Notes: a model not told the origin generated them from the letters alone. Positions 36,559 to 46,948 are shown, counted from the stretch's first letter. The stretch is 64,000 bases of DNA from Bradyrhizobium sp. URHD0069 (GCF_000701345.1 NZ_JNIJ01000012.1:147862-211861), one strand, 5' to 3'. Numbers and translations: made by a program.

Positions 36559-37854
36559 TCAGTTCGCCGCGCCAGCCGTCGCCAGGCGTTTGGCAAGGAA
36601 GGTGTCGATTGCCTGCGCCATTGATCCGACGGTCCGGGAACGCCAGTTCTCCGATACCAGGTGCTCGAGGTCACCCTTGTTCGAGACATAGCCGAGTTCG
36701 ATCAGCACCGACGGCACGTCGGGAGCCTTCAGAACCTTGAAGCCTGCAGACTTCAGCGGGCGCTTGTGCATCCGCACGGTAGTCTTCATCTCCCCCATCA
36801 GCAGCCGCGCGAAGCGGTTTGAGAATGCGCGGGTTTCACGCTGCGCGAGGTCTATCAGGATGTCGGCGACGTCGGTCGGCTCTTCGGTGAGGTTAACCCC
36901 GCCGATGGCGTCGGCCTTGTTTTCCGCCTCCGCAAGCCTTTCGGCCTCGGCGTCGGAAGCGCGGTCCGAAAGCGTATAAATCGTGGCGCCCTGGGCGTCG
37001 CCTTCACGACGCGGCAAGGCGTCAGCATGAATCGACACAAACAGCGCCGCGGACTGATTGCGTGCGATCCGAACGCGGTCGCCGAGCGGGATGAAGGTGT
37101 CGTCGGTGCGGGTCATGACCACCCGATATTTGCCGCTCTTCTCGAGGCGATCGCGCAACGCCAGCCCAAATCGCAGCACGAGGCTCTTTTCGCTTTCGCT
37201 GCCGGCCTGGGTGCCATTATCGATGCCGCCGTGGCCGGGATCGATCACGACCACCGGACGCAAATCCGCTGACGCCGCGGGCTTGAATGCAGCGACCGGC
37301 ACGGCAGCATCAGTGGCGTCCGCGGCTGCGATCGCGGGTCTCAGCTCGGGCCGGCTTTCAACCGAGAGCGACTGAACGAAGGTGGTGCGATCCACCTCTT
37401 CCAGCTCCAGCACCAGCCGCGGCGGTTGGCCGTTGGCGGCATCAAGCACATAGGATTTCGCAATTTTGGCCGGGCCGGTCAGATCAAATACGATCCGCGA
37501 ACCGCCCGGCATCACCAGGCCGTAGCGGAACGCCTTGACCAGTCCGCGGCCCCCGGTGCCCGCCCCCGCGGGAAGCTGAAAGGTGACCTGAGGGAGGTCC
37601 AGGACCGCCCGATACGGGTCCGCGAGTGCAAAGGCGCGAAACTGGATTGTCTTGTCGAGATCAAGCACAAAGCGGGTTTGCTTGCTGTCGCCGGCCAGAC
37701 GGGCGGCGGAGGCGATGGGAAAGTTCGACGCCGCGACCGGGGTGGCCGAGGGACTTTCAGCCGCGCTCACAGCTGTAACATCGGAACATAGCAAAGCTGC
37801 AGCGCACAATACGGCGCATCTCAGCAAAACACGATGATTTGCGCGGCTCGCCAA
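36559..37854 (-). CDS. N-acetylmuramoyl-L-alanine amidase, AMIN + Amidase_3
   Basis: A 431-residue secreted protein with a signal peptide ending near VTAVSAAE. An AMIN domain (about 45-160: TRFVLDLDKTIQFRAFAL) targets it to septal peptidoglycan. The Amidase_3 domain follows, with VVIDPGHGGIDNGTQAGSES carrying zinc ligands, SIHADALP and the C-terminal PSVLIELGYVSNKGD. AmiC-type enzymes split septal peptidoglycan so daughter cells can separate. It is divergent from rne and shares a cell-wall theme with the PBP1A gene behind it. Confidence 0.93.
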   Translation of the reverse strand: MASRANHRVLLRCAVLCAAALLCSDVTAVSAAESPSATPVAASNFPIASAARLAGDSKQTRFVLDLDKTIQFRAFALADPYRAVLDLPQVTFQLPAGAGTGGRGLVKAFRYGLVMPGGSRIVFDLTGPAKIAKSYVLDAANGQPPRLVLELEEVDRTTFVQSLSVESRPELRPAIAAADATDAAVPVAAFKPAASADLRPVVVIDPGHGGIDNGTQAGSESEKSLVLRFGLALRDRLEKSGKYRVVMTRTDDTFIPLGDRVRIARNQSAALFVSIHADALPRREGDAQGATIYTLSDRASDAEAERLAEAENKADAIGGVNLTEEPTDVADILIDLAQRETRAFSNRFARLLMGEMKTTVRMHKRPLKSAGFKVLKAPDVPSVLIELGYVSNKGDLEHLVSENWRSRTVGSMAQAIDTFLAKRLATAGAAN

Positions 37855-38555
37855 CGAATCCGTGCCTCCGAGCAGCCCTCTTACCGCAATAGAACCACAG
37901 GGTTAACTGCCGCCTAACACTCCGGCGGCGAATAAGGCGGAGTGTTGCCGCGTTGCGACGCTTCCCTTGCACGCGGCCGCCAATCCACGTATGTAAAAGG
38001 GGCTGACGGCTAAAACTCCCGGTTGTGTCGCGTTCAGCCTCCCGGTGCAGCGCCGGAACCTTCCACTTCAGGAGATTCCAGCGTCTTTCCGATCCCTCCA
38101 CAGCCAGCGCAGCGCGCGGTTGACAAGGAGCGGCGGTTTCGAGCCCGAGCGGCGTCCGGTCCCAGGTTACCATCTTGTTCCAGGGACGGCTTCAGACACG
38201 GCATACCGATTACCCGGACCTTCAAGGTCCGATATGCGATCGCCGGCGAGCGCTTTCGTGCTGCGCCGGTCCTTCAGCAATAGATAAGGCGGCGATGTTT
38301 GCCGCCAACGTGCTTAGACGGGCCGACGCTTGATGCGCCAGATTGTATTGCCGACCATGATCCACGGAAGAATCGCGCCGACGCGGAGCGAAAGCTCCGC
38401 GCGTCGTTTTGCTTCGCCGGGATCCCGTTCGGACCGGCGCCCCGGGTTGCGTTTTGGCCTTCCCCTCACCCCCGAATCAGGTGGACCGTCGCGTCACCCG
38501 GCGGCGCGACACGCGCTCACGGTATTACGCGGCCGCCGCCGTCAAGAGTTCCAAA
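37855..38555. other. 700-base leader between the amidase and rne genes
   Basis: No credible gene. Long untranslated leaders before rne are known to mediate autoregulation in gamma-proteobacteria; the same may apply here but no matching structure is recognised. CTTCAAGG and CTTCAG blocks and several short GC-rich stems are present. The coding frame of rne stays open back to 38409 but without a ribosome site. Confidence 0.5.
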
Positions 38556-41500
38556 ATGCCCAACAAAATGTTGATCGATGCCACTCACCCGGAAGAGACC
38601 CGGGTCGTTGTGGTCCGCGGCAATCGCGTCGAAGAGTTTGATTTCGAGACCGCTCAGCGCAAGCAACTGCGCGGCAACATCTATCTCGCCAAGGTCACGC
38701 GCGTAGAGCCGTCGTTGCAGGCAGCCTTCATCGAATACGGAGGCAACCGCCACGGCTTTCTAGCCTTCAGCGAAATCCATCCGGACTACTATCAAATTCC
38801 GGTCGCCGATCGCCAGGCGCTGATCGAGGCCGACGAACGCGCTCATCGCGAAGCCGAGGAAGAGTCCGAAAACCGCTCCAATCGCCGCCGTCCGCGCCAC
38901 CGCAACGCGCGCCGCCGCGGCAATGGCGAGCGCATCCAAAGTGAGGTCGTCGAGAACGCAAGCCCCTATCCGTCCGAGGGCGCTCAGCCGCATGAAGGCC
39001 AGGAATACGCAGAAGGCTTGCAGGCTGGAAGCGGCCATGCGCAGGACGCCCAACATCAACACGCCGATGCGGAGCATCATGATCACGACGATCATGAGCA
39101 TTCGCATGATCATGATCACCCCCATGGTGAGCACGACCACGGTCACGCGAGCGAGCCGCTAGCAACGCAATTCCAATTCGATATGGCTGAGAAGGCCGCG
39201 GACGAAGCATCCGACGCCCGCCGAGAGCCCGCCCACGATGAGCGTACCGACGAGGAGAATTCGCGCGAAGACGCGGCTCATGCCGACGACGCTCCGGACA
39301 CCGAGCACGCCGATGGCGAGCCCGCCGCATCAGATCACGCCGAACTGGCCGCCGCGCCGCTTGGCGACGAAGACCATGATGAAGACCATGATGATGAAGA
39401 CGAGGGCGACGAGGCCGAGGAAGAAGTTGTTGAATCGGTCGGCGGCGACGACGTCCTGGAAGAGGTGCCGGAGCGCCCGTTCCGCCCGCGCCGTCAGTAT
39501 AAAATTCAGGAAGTCATCAAGCGCCGTCAGGTGATGCTGGTGCAGGTGGTCAAGGAAGAACGCGGCAACAAAGGTGCCGCCCTGACGACTTACCTCTCGC
39601 TGGCCGGTCGCTACGCGGTATTGATGCCGAACACCGCGCGCGGCGGCGGCATCAGCCGCAAGATTACCTCTGCGCAGGATCGCTCGCGGCTGAAGGAAGT
39701 GGTGCAAGATCTCGACGTGCCCGAGGGCATGGGCATCATCCTGCGCACCGCCGGCGCGGCGCGCACCAAGCCCGAAATCAAGCGCGACTTCGAATATCTG
39801 ATCCGCATGTGGGAAACCGTGCGCGACATGACGCTGAAGTCGCAGGCGCCGACACTCGTCTACGAGGAAGGCTCGCTGATCAAGCGATCGCTGCGCGACC
39901 TCTACAACAAGGAGATCGATGAAATCCAGGTCGCCGGCGAAGCCGGCTATCAGGAAGCCCGCGACTTCATGAAGATGCTGATGCCCTCGAATGTGCGCGC
40001 GGTCCGGCAATATCGCGACGGCCAACCGCTGTTCTCGCGGATGGGGGTCGAGAGCCAGCTCGACGCGATGTTCTCGCCGACCGTGCAGTTGCGGTCCGGC
40101 GGTTACATCGTGATCAACCAGACTGAAGCGCTGGTTTCGATCGACGTCAATTCCGGCCGCTCGACCCGCGAACATCACATCGAGGATACCGCGCTCAAGA
40201 CCAACCTCGAAGCCGCCGAGGAAGTCGCGCGACAGCTGCGCCTGCGCGACCTTGCGGGCCTGATCGTCATCGACTTCATCGATATGGACGAGAAGCGCAA
40301 CAACCGCTCGGTCGAGCGCAAGCTCAGCGATTGTCTGCGGCAGGACCGTGCGCGAATCCAGGTCGGGCGGATCTCGCATTTCGGCCTGCTCGAAATGTCG
40401 CGGCAGCGCATTCGCGCCAGCGTGCTGGAGAGTTCGACGGAGCCCTGCCCGCAATGCGGCGGAAGCGGCCATGTGCGTTCGGTGTCTTCGGTGGCCTTGC
40501 AGTTGCTGCGCGGCCTCGAGGAAATCCTGATGAAGGGCGCGACGCACAATCTCGTGGTGCGCACGCGGACCGACGTTGCGCTTTACGTTCTCAACCACAA
40601 GCGCGGCCATCTGCGCGATCTCGAAAACAGCTTCAAGGTGACGCTTGCGGTGGTTGCAGACGCGACCGTGAGCGGTCAGCAGTCGTATGTCATCGATCGC
40701 GGCGAACAGGTGCATACGCTGGAAGCGGCCAAGGCGCTGTTGGCAGCGCAGGTTGCGGCGTTCCCGCCGCAAACCGAAGAAGCATATGACGAGGACGAGC
40801 CGTTCGACGCCGAACTCGAATCTCAAGTGGAAACCGAAGAGACCGAAGGCCTGACCGACGATCTACCGGTCAGCGGGGCCGGCGACGGCGAAGCCGATGC
40901 GGATCTTCACAAGCGCAAGCGGCGGCGGCGACGGCGTGGCCGTCCCGGCGAGGCGCGCGAAGGCGGGGCCGCGCGGGACGGAAGCGATACTTCTCGCGTT
41001 GCGCCTGACGCGGTCGCGGCTGCCGGCGCCATCGCCGATGAAGGCGAAGCCGACGAGGACGAAACCGACGAACAGCCCATGGTTCGCACCGATCAGGCGG
41101 CGGGCGGCGATCGGCGTCCGCGCCGTCGCGGACGTCGTGGCGGGCGCCGGCGGCGCGGCGGGCTCGAGGACGGTCTGGCCGGCTCAATCGTCGACGAATT
41201 CAGGCCGGCATCCCTTTCGGAAGCAACCAGCGCGGTTGCCGATTTCGACGGAAGTCCAGCTGAATCACCTGCGCCGGAGATTCAACCGCAATCCATCGCC
41301 CCGACGCCCGAGCCACACCCTGCGGAACGTGCTCAACAGGAGCCGGCCGCTGCACCCACGCAGGAAGAGACCGCGCAAGAAGCCGAAAGGGCCGCACGCC
41401 GGCGTTCAACCGTGCGCGAAAAGGTAAGCTTCCTGGTTGATGCCCAGCGCGATGCGGCGCCACCCGTCAATCCCAGCCAGCCTGAGCCACCGGCACCCTC

Positions 41501-41594
41501 GCCCCCGGCAGCGCAGCCAGCTTCCGAGGTAACGACCGACACCCAGCCCCGCCGCGCCGGATGGTGGTCGCGGCGTTTCGGCGGCGGCGAATAA
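38556..41594 (+). CDS. rne: Ribonuclease E/G with insertion-split S1 domain
   Basis: A protein of 1,012 residues that begins RNA decay and processes rRNA. The start at 38556 (MPNKMLIDATHPEETRVVVV) is the family N-terminus. The S1 fold starts near residue 35 (RGNIYLAKVTRVEPSLQAAF), is interrupted at about 95-305 by a hydrophilic insert, and resumes at KIQEVIKRRQVMLVQVVKEE. Catalytic acidic residues lie in IDVNSGR (about 530) and IDFIDM (about 573), and the zinc-link in CPQCGGSG (about 630). The insert has a His/Asp run (HDHDHPHGEHDHGH) and acidic stretches; the C-terminal 200 residues are disordered and Arg/Pro-rich, a likely degradosome scaffold. Confidence 0.96.
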   Translation: MPNKMLIDATHPEETRVVVVRGNRVEEFDFETAQRKQLRGNIYLAKVTRVEPSLQAAFIEYGGNRHGFLAFSEIHPDYYQIPVADRQALIEADERAHREAEEESENRSNRRRPRHRNARRRGNGERIQSEVVENASPYPSEGAQPHEGQEYAEGLQAGSGHAQDAQHQHADAEHHDHDDHEHSHDHDHPHGEHDHGHASEPLATQFQFDMAEKAADEASDARREPAHDERTDEENSREDAAHADDAPDTEHADGEPAASDHAELAAAPLGDEDHDEDHDDEDEGDEAEEEVVESVGGDDVLEEVPERPFRPRRQYKIQEVIKRRQVMLVQVVKEERGNKGAALTTYLSLAGRYAVLMPNTARGGGISRKITSAQDRSRLKEVVQDLDVPEGMGIILRTAGAARTKPEIKRDFEYLIRMWETVRDMTLKSQAPTLVYEEGSLIKRSLRDLYNKEIDEIQVAGEAGYQEARDFMKMLMPSNVRAVRQYRDGQPLFSRMGVESQLDAMFSPTVQLRSGGYIVINQTEALVSIDVNSGRSTREHHIEDTALKTNLEAAEEVARQLRLRDLAGLIVIDFIDMDEKRNNRSVERKLSDCLRQDRARIQVGRISHFGLLEMSRQRIRASVLESSTEPCPQCGGSGHVRSVSSVALQLLRGLEEILMKGATHNLVVRTRTDVALYVLNHKRGHLRDLENSFKVTLAVVADATVSGQQSYVIDRGEQVHTLEAAKALLAAQVAAFPPQTEEAYDEDEPFDAELESQVETEETEGLTDDLPVSGAGDGEADADLHKRKRRRRRRGRPGEAREGGAARDGSDTSRVAPDAVAAAGAIADEGEADEDETDEQPMVRTDQAAGGDRRPRRRGRRGGRRRRGGLEDGLAGSIVDEFRPASLSEATSAVADFDGSPAESPAPEIQPQSIAPTPEPHPAERAQQEPAAAPTQEETAQEAERAARRRSTVREKVSFLVDAQRDAAPPVNPSQPEPPAPSPPAAQPASEVTTDTQPRRAGWWSRRFGGGE

Positions 41595-41610
41595 GAACAG
41601 GAACCTTGAA

Positions 41611-41647
41611 CAGAAAAACCGCTCGGCAAAACCGGGCGGTTTTTCTG
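41611..41647 (+). terminator. Rho-independent terminator after rne
   Basis: Perfect 12-bp arms CAGAAAAACCGC and GCGGTTTTTCTG. The A and T tracts make it usable from both sides, so it also may end the convergent dctA transcript. Confidence 0.88.
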
Positions 41648-41660
41648 TTGGCTCGTCAAT

Positions 41661-41685
41661 CCTCATGTGCAATTGCACGTCTGAG
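41661..41685. repeat. Short palindrome between rne and dctA
   Basis: CCTCA and TGAGG flank the 12-bp perfect palindrome GTGCAATTGCAC. It lies downstream of two convergent genes and is followed by a GATTCCGGGTTC segment that also occurs in the repeat at 60798-60885. Confidence 0.6.
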
Positions 41686-41750
41686 GAGATTCCGGGTTCA
41701 GCCTTCAGGCTGCCCGCAATGACACCAGCGGCTCCGCCACAAGAAAATCG

Positions 41751-43076
41751 CTAGCCCGTCGTGATGGCGGTTTCCACGTCCGAGGGATCGATCTCCTTGT
41801 TGAGATTGGCATGCAGCCTCTCGTGATCGAGTTCGCCTTCCCACCAAGACACAAACACCGCGGCGATGCCGTTGCCGGTGATGTTGGTCAGCGCGCGAAC
41901 CTCGCTCATGAACTTGTCGATCGAAAACACGATTGCCATGCCCGGCACCAGCACCGGATTGACCACCGTCAATGTCGCCGCAAGCGTAATGAAGCCTGCG
42001 CCGGTGACACCGCTGGCGCCTTTCGATGTCAACATCGCCACGACCAGGATGGTCAATTGCTGGGTGAACGAGAGTTCGACGCCGAGCGCCTGCGCGATGA
42101 ACAGCGTCGCGAGCGTCATGTAGATGTTGGTGCCGTCGAGATTGAACGAGTAGCCGGTCGGCACCACCAGCCCGACGACCGATTTCGAGCAGCCGAGCCG
42201 CTCGAGCTTCTCCATCAATTGCGGAAGCGCGCTTTCCGACGAGCTGGTGCCGAGCACGATCAGCAATTCGTCCTTGATATAGACGACGAACTTGAAAATG
42301 TTGAAGCCGACCAAGCGTGCGATCAGGCCGAGTACGACCACTACGAACAACGCCGCTGTCGCATAAAACAGGGCGATCAGCCCGACCAGATTGCCAAGCG
42401 CGGCGGGTCCGAATTTGCCGATGGTGTAGGCCATCGCACCGAAGGCCCCGATCGGCGCCGCTTTCATGACGATGGCGATCACGCCGAACACCGCATGCGC
42501 GGTGTCGTCGATGATCTCGCGCAGACGGTGACCACGCTCGCCGAGCGCCATCAGCGCAAAGCCGAACAGGATCGCGAACAGCAGCACCTGCAGGATGTCG
42601 CCACGTGCCAGCGCCCCGACCACGCTGTCGGGAATGATGTTGAGGACGAAATCGACGGACTTTTGCGCTTCCGCCTGCTTGACGTAAGTGGCGACCGCCG
42701 CCGCATCAGGCTTCGCGGCGAGACCGTGACCCACCTGGAAAAGATTGCCGATGACAAGACCAAGGATCAGTGCGAACGACGAAACGACTTCGAAGTAGAC
42801 CAGCGCCTTGATGCCGACACGCCCTACTTTCCTGGCGTCCTGAATATGCGCAATGCCTGAAACTACCGTGCAAAAGATGATCGGCGCGATCACCATCTTG
42901 ATCAGCTTGATGAAGCCGTCGCCAAGTGCCTTGATCCAGTCGTTGGTTGCGAAGTGGGGCCACAGCCAGCCGACGAGGACGCCGAGCAGGATTCCGATCA
43001 GCACCTGAAGATAAAGTACCCGGTACCAGGGTCTGGGCGCGCCGCGCGGCGCTTCCATTGCGATCGTTGCCGCCAT
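41751..43076 (-). CDS. dctA: C4-dicarboxylate:cation symporter DctA
   Basis: A 441-residue inner-membrane transporter of the DAACS family. It shows the N-terminal [19 protein letters not shown], the serine-rich re-entrant loop [20 protein letters not shown], and the substrate/sodium site [13 protein letters not shown]. Close agreement with DctA proteins suggests uptake of succinate, malate and fumarate, the main carbon supply of rhizobia inside nodules. The usual partners dctBD are not next to it in this window. Confidence 0.95.
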   Translation of the reverse strand: MAATIAMEAPRGAPRPWYRVLYLQVLIGILLGVLVGWLWPHFATNDWIKALGDGFIKLIKMVIAPIIFCTVVSGIAHIQDARKVGRVGIKALVYFEVVSSFALILGLVIGNLFQVGHGLAAKPDAAAVATYVKQAEAQKSVDFVLNIIPDSVVGALARGDILQVLLFAILFGFALMALGERGHRLREIIDDTAHAVFGVIAIVMKAAPIGAFGAMAYTIGKFGPAALGNLVGLIALFYATAALFVVVVLGLIARLVGFNIFKFVVYIKDELLIVLGTSSSESALPQLMEKLERLGCSKSVVGLVVPTGYSFNLDGTNIYMTLATLFIAQALGVELSFTQQLTILVVAMLTSKGASGVTGAGFITLAATLTVVNPVLVPGMAIVFSIDKFMSEVRALTNITGNGIAAVFVSWWEGELDHERLHANLNKEIDPSDVETAITTG

Positions 43077-43248
43077 TTGTTTCTTTCGCCATCAGGATTC
43101 GCGGATCTGTCCGCGCTCCGCGCGAAGGCCACCCACCGGGGGCATAGCCAAAACCAAATTGGTCCAGCGGAGTCAATGGCGCCGCGGCCGTTTCTCGCGG
43201 TGCTGAAAAAGTGTGCAGCTTACGAGACAAGGTCTGCGATCGGTCGTC

Positions 43249-44436
43249 CTATCCAAGCCACCGCGCGATACGCGCGACCGCTTCGCGCATGTCATCTGCC
43301 GAACGCGCGTAAGAAAAACGAACGAACTGATGGCCGTGAACCGGATCGAAGTCGATGCCGGGGGTGGCTGCGACGTGCGCCTGTTCGAGCATCCGTTTGG
43401 CAAATTCGAAACTGTTGGACGTGAATTCCGAGACGTCGGCGTAGAGGTAAAACGCGCCGTCGGCGGGCAAGAACTTGTTGAGGCCGGCTTGCGGCAGGCC
43501 GGTGATCAAAATGCGGCGGTTCTCCTGATAGCCGCGCTTTACTTCTTCCATCTCCTCGCGGCCTTCGAACGCAGCCTCCGCGGCAATCTGCGACAGCGTC
43601 GGCACCGAGATGGCAAGATTTTGCTGCAGCCGTTCAATCGGACGCACCAGCGGCTCCGGCACCACCATCCAGCCGACCCGCCAGCCGGTCATGCAGAAAT
43701 ATTTCGAAAACGAATTGATCACGAGCGCGTGCGGAGAGAGCTCCGCCGCCGTCACCGCCGGAAACGCATAATCAAGACCGTGATAGATTTCGTCGGAGAT
43801 GAAACGAATGCCCGCACTCTCCGCCGCCGTGATCAGGCTGGTGAGCGCCTCGCGGGACATCATCGTGCCCGTCGGATTGGCCGGGCTTCCGACCAGCACA
43901 CCCTTCAATGGGGTTCGGTGATGCGCGGCGAGCAAGGCATCACCCGTCAGCGCATGACGGGTTTCGCTCGAGGTCTCGATCAGCACCGGCTCGCAGCCGA
44001 GCGCGGTGAGAATGTGCCGGTATGGCGGATAACCGGGCACGGTAACCGCCACCCGGTCGCCCGGCTCGAACATGACAAGAAAGCCCAGGATGAAGGCTCC
44101 CGACGAACCCGTGGTGATCACGATCCGCTCCGCATCCACCGCGCATCCGTAAGCCTCGCGGTAGTGCCTGGCGATACGCTGCCGCAGCGAGGGAATACCC
44201 AGCGCGGAGGTGTAGTCGATTCGTCCGCTGTCGAGTGCGGCATGAGCGGCCGATATCGCCGTCTTCGGCGCGGGAGCCGCCGGTTGTCCGACTTCCATGT
44301 GAACGACGTGCCCGCCGGCGGCTTCAATACGGTCCGCCGCCGCCATCACGTCCATCACCATAAACGGCGGCACGTCGCTTCGTCCCGACGCCGTCAGCAG
44401 GTTCCTCGCACGCTCTCTCAGTGTCGCTTCCAGCAT
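43249..44436 (-). CDS. PLP-dependent aminotransferase, class I/II
   Basis: A 395-residue fold-type-I aminotransferase. The PLP lysine is in INSFSKYFCMTGWRVGW (about residue 236), with SPANPTGTMMS (the conserved NPTG) at about 170 and FVRFSYARS with the carboxylate-binding arginine near the C-terminus. The family includes aspartate, alanine and aromatic aminotransferases; the sequence does not reveal the substrate. It is 172 bases upstream of dctA on the same strand. Confidence 0.92.
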   Translation of the reverse strand: MLEATLRERARNLLTASGRSDVPPFMVMDVMAAADRIEAAGGHVVHMEVGQPAAPAPKTAISAAHAALDSGRIDYTSALGIPSLRQRIARHYREAYGCAVDAERIVITTGSSGAFILGFLVMFEPGDRVAVTVPGYPPYRHILTALGCEPVLIETSSETRHALTGDALLAAHHRTPLKGVLVGSPANPTGTMMSREALTSLITAAESAGIRFISDEIYHGLDYAFPAVTAAELSPHALVINSFSKYFCMTGWRVGWMVVPEPLVRPIERLQQNLAISVPTLSQIAAEAAFEGREEMEEVKRGYQENRRILITGLPQAGLNKFLPADGAFYLYADVSEFTSNSFEFAKRMLEQAHVAATPGIDFDPVHGHQFVRFSYARSADDMREAVARIARWLG

Positions 44437-44643
44437 CGATATCTGCTATTTGGGCTAGCGCCGCCGATTTGAGGTTTCTGCATCGGTTACCGCAAGCTCG
44501 TGTTAGGAACTTCAAATCGAACAGTGGCGCTAGAAGTCATAGATTCACCAGTGCCCCAGACTAGCCGCATTCGGTAGTTTGGTAGGGCATAGCTCTTATC
44601 CGCCCCGCCGCCAATGATAAAAGACCGCTCAAAAGACCATTCA

Positions 44644-46050
44644 ATGCTGCTCCGCATCGCGCTACGCAAAAACACCTTGAAGCTGACGGCGCTCATCACA
44701 GCGGCCGCGCTTGCCGTCGCGCCGATACCGGCGCTTGCGCAAGAGAACAAGGGCCTGCCGGTGCTGCGCGATACCGAGACCGAGCAATTGCTGCGCGAGT
44801 ATACTCGCCCGATCCTGCGAGCTGCGGGCCTGGAAAAGCAGAACATTCAGATGGTGATCATCAACGAGAGCGCGTTCAACGCCTTCGTCGCGGACGGCCG
44901 GCGCATTTTCGTGAACTACGGCGCGATGATGCAATCGGAGACCCCGAACCAGATCATCGGGGTGCTGGCGCATGAAACCGGCCACCTTGCCGGCGGCCAT
45001 CTGTCCAAGCTTCGCGAACAATTGGCGCAGGCGCAGACGCAAATGATCATCGCCATGCTGCTCGGGGCCGGCGCGCTGGTGGCGGGATCGAGAGGCGGCA
45101 ACGCCAACAGCGGCCTGGCCAATGCCGGCGCGGCGGCGATTGCAGCACCACAAGAAATGATCCGCCGCACCCTGCTTTCCTATGTGCGTCAGCAGGAGGA
45201 AAATGCCGACCGCGCAGGGGTGAAGTTTTTGTCCGCTACCGGCCAATCCGCGAAGGGCATGTATGAGACCTTCAAGCGGTTTACCAATGAGAGCCTGTTC
45301 GCCACACGAGGTTCGGATCCTTACGTACAATCACATCCGATGCCCGCCGAGCGCGTCGCCGCGCTGGAGGAAATAGCGCGTTCAAGTCCCTATTGGGACA
45401 AGAAAGACGATCCGGCGCTGCAGTTGCGCCACGACATGGTGCGCGCCAAGATATCGGCTTTCATGGAACGGCAGGACACCGTCTACCGGCGCTATCCGCT
45501 CTCGAATGACAGCCTGCCCGCGCGATATGCCCGCGCAATCGCCACCTATAGGCATGGCGATTTGCGCAACGCGCTCGCTCAGATCGACGGGCTGATCCAA
45601 GTGCAGCCCGCCAACCCGTACTTTTATGAATTGCGCGGCCAGGCGCTGCTGGAAGGCGGCAAGCCTGCGGAGGCCATTGCCCCCCTGCGAAAGGCGGTGC
45701 AGCTCTCGAACAACTCACCGCTCATCGAGATGTTACTTGGGCAGGCGCTCGTGGCATCTGATAATAAGGCCTACACCGAGGAAGCGATTGCGATTCTGCG
45801 GGCGGCGGTGGCGCGGGAGACTGAAGCGCCGCTCGGCTATAGCCAGCTTGCAATGGCCTACGGCCGAAAGGGAGATTACGCGCAGGCCGATCTGGCATCG
45901 GCGCAGGCCGCCTACCTTCGCGGCGACAACAAGACCGCGCGCGATCTCGCCTCGCGCGCGAAAACCCGTTTCGCCGTCGGCACGCCCGGTTGGGTCAAGG
46001 CCGACGACATCGTCAGCGCAAAACCGCTGCCCGGCCAAAAGAGCAACTAG
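44644..46050 (+). CDS. Periplasmic M48 metalloprotease with TPR repeats (BepA-like)
   Basis: A secreted zinc protease of about 468 residues. The signal peptide is LTALITAAALAVAPIPALAQ and the active site LAHETGHLAGGH (HExxH) lies near residue 114, with the third ligand in RQEENADRAGVKFL. A C-terminal half of TPR helices (ALAQIDGLIQVQPANPYFYE) completes the BepA-like layout. Such proteins check the assembly of outer-membrane proteins such as LptD. The in-frame ATG at 44614 is an alternative start. It is followed 61 bases later by a DsbA-type gene, and the pairing fits periplasmic quality control. Confidence 0.92.
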   Translation: MLLRIALRKNTLKLTALITAAALAVAPIPALAQENKGLPVLRDTETEQLLREYTRPILRAAGLEKQNIQMVIINESAFNAFVADGRRIFVNYGAMMQSETPNQIIGVLAHETGHLAGGHLSKLREQLAQAQTQMIIAMLLGAGALVAGSRGGNANSGLANAGAAAIAAPQEMIRRTLLSYVRQQEENADRAGVKFLSATGQSAKGMYETFKRFTNESLFATRGSDPYVQSHPMPAERVAALEEIARSSPYWDKKDDPALQLRHDMVRAKISAFMERQDTVYRRYPLSNDSLPARYARAIATYRHGDLRNALAQIDGLIQVQPANPYFYELRGQALLEGGKPAEAIAPLRKAVQLSNNSPLIEMLLGQALVASDNKAYTEEAIAILRAAVARETEAPLGYSQLAMAYGRKGDYAQADLASAQAAYLRGDNKTARDLASRAKTRFAVGTPGWVKADDIVSAKPLPGQKSN

Positions 46051-46111
46051 AAATCAATTAGCCGGCGTACGAAGGTTTTCGGAAACCGGCTTTCACCAAG
46101 AGGATTCGCCA

Positions 46112-46879
46112 ATGCCTTCGATCCGCCTGCTCGCTTCCGCCCTGTTCGCGCTCGCGCTCTGCAGCGCGCCCCAGGCGGCATCGGCGCAAAGTTTCTCCGA
46201 CAGCCAGCGCCGCGATATCGAGACCATCGTCAGAAACTATCTGCTTGCGAATCCCGAAGTGCTGGAGGAGGCGATGGGCGAACTGAGCAAGCGCCAGGCC
46301 GCCGCCGAAGCTGAGAAACATGAAGCGGGCGTCGCCAAAAACGCAGAGACGATTTTCAATTCGCCGCGCGGCGTCGTGCTCGGCAACAAGGACGGCGACG
46401 TCACCTTCGTCGAGTTCTTCGACTACAATTGCGGCTACTGCAAACGCGCCATGACCGACATGCTCGAGCTGATGAAATCCGATCCCAAACTGAAAGTGGT
46501 GTTGAAGGAATTCCCGGTGCTCAATCCCGGCTCCGTCGAGGCTGCGCAGGTCGGGGTCGCTGTGCGCATGCAAGATCCCAGCGGCAAGAAGTATCTCGAT
46601 TTTCACCAGAAGCTGCTCAACGGCCGGGGCGCGGCGGACAAGGCGCGTGCGATGGCGGCCGCCAAGGAGGCCGGCGTCGATATGGCCAGGATCGAGAAGG
46701 ATCTGGCGAGCCCGGAAGTGCGCGCCACGCTCGAGGAAAACTTCAAACTCGCCGAAGCGATGGGCATGAACGGCACGCCGAGTTACGTGATCGGCAAGCA
46801 GGTGGTGATCGGCGCGGTCGGCGTCGAAACTCTCAGGGAAAAGATCGGCGTCGCGCGCTGCGGCAAGGCGACGTGTTGA
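46112..46879 (+). CDS. DsbA-family thiol:disulfide oxidoreductase
   Basis: A 255-residue periplasmic protein with signal peptide (LLASALFALALCSAPQAASA), an N-terminal helical segment (residues 30-75), and a thioredoxin fold with active site FFDYNCGYCKRAM near 110. The cis-proline is in MNGTPSYVIGKQVV. The layout matches the Com1/DsbA-like proteins (ScsC, BdbD types). It probably oxidises or isomerises disulfides in exported proteins. The ribosome site AGAGGA precedes ATG 46112. The two C-terminal cysteines (ARCGKATC) are extra. Confidence 0.93.
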   Translation: MPSIRLLASALFALALCSAPQAASAQSFSDSQRRDIETIVRNYLLANPEVLEEAMGELSKRQAAAEAEKHEAGVAKNAETIFNSPRGVVLGNKDGDVTFVEFFDYNCGYCKRAMTDMLELMKSDPKLKVVLKEFPVLNPGSVEAAQVGVAVRMQDPSGKKYLDFHQKLLNGRGAADKARAMAAAKEAGVDMARIEKDLASPEVRATLEENFKLAEAMGMNGTPSYVIGKQVVIGAVGVETLREKIGVARCGKATC

Positions 46880-46920
46880 GCGATATTCGCAGCCATCAAG
46901 CGCTGTGCACCAGCGAATGG

Positions 46921-46948
46921 AAAGGCCGGCTGTGTTCCCGGCCTTTTT
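46921..46948 (+). terminator. Rho-independent terminator after the DsbA-family gene
   Basis: Arms AAAGGCCGG and CCGGCCTTT with an intervening loop and a following T run. Confidence 0.85.

Noticed and set aside
39330..40826. 498-codon minus-strand open frame opposite rne
   Set aside because: Antisense shadow of the catalytic domain of RNase E.
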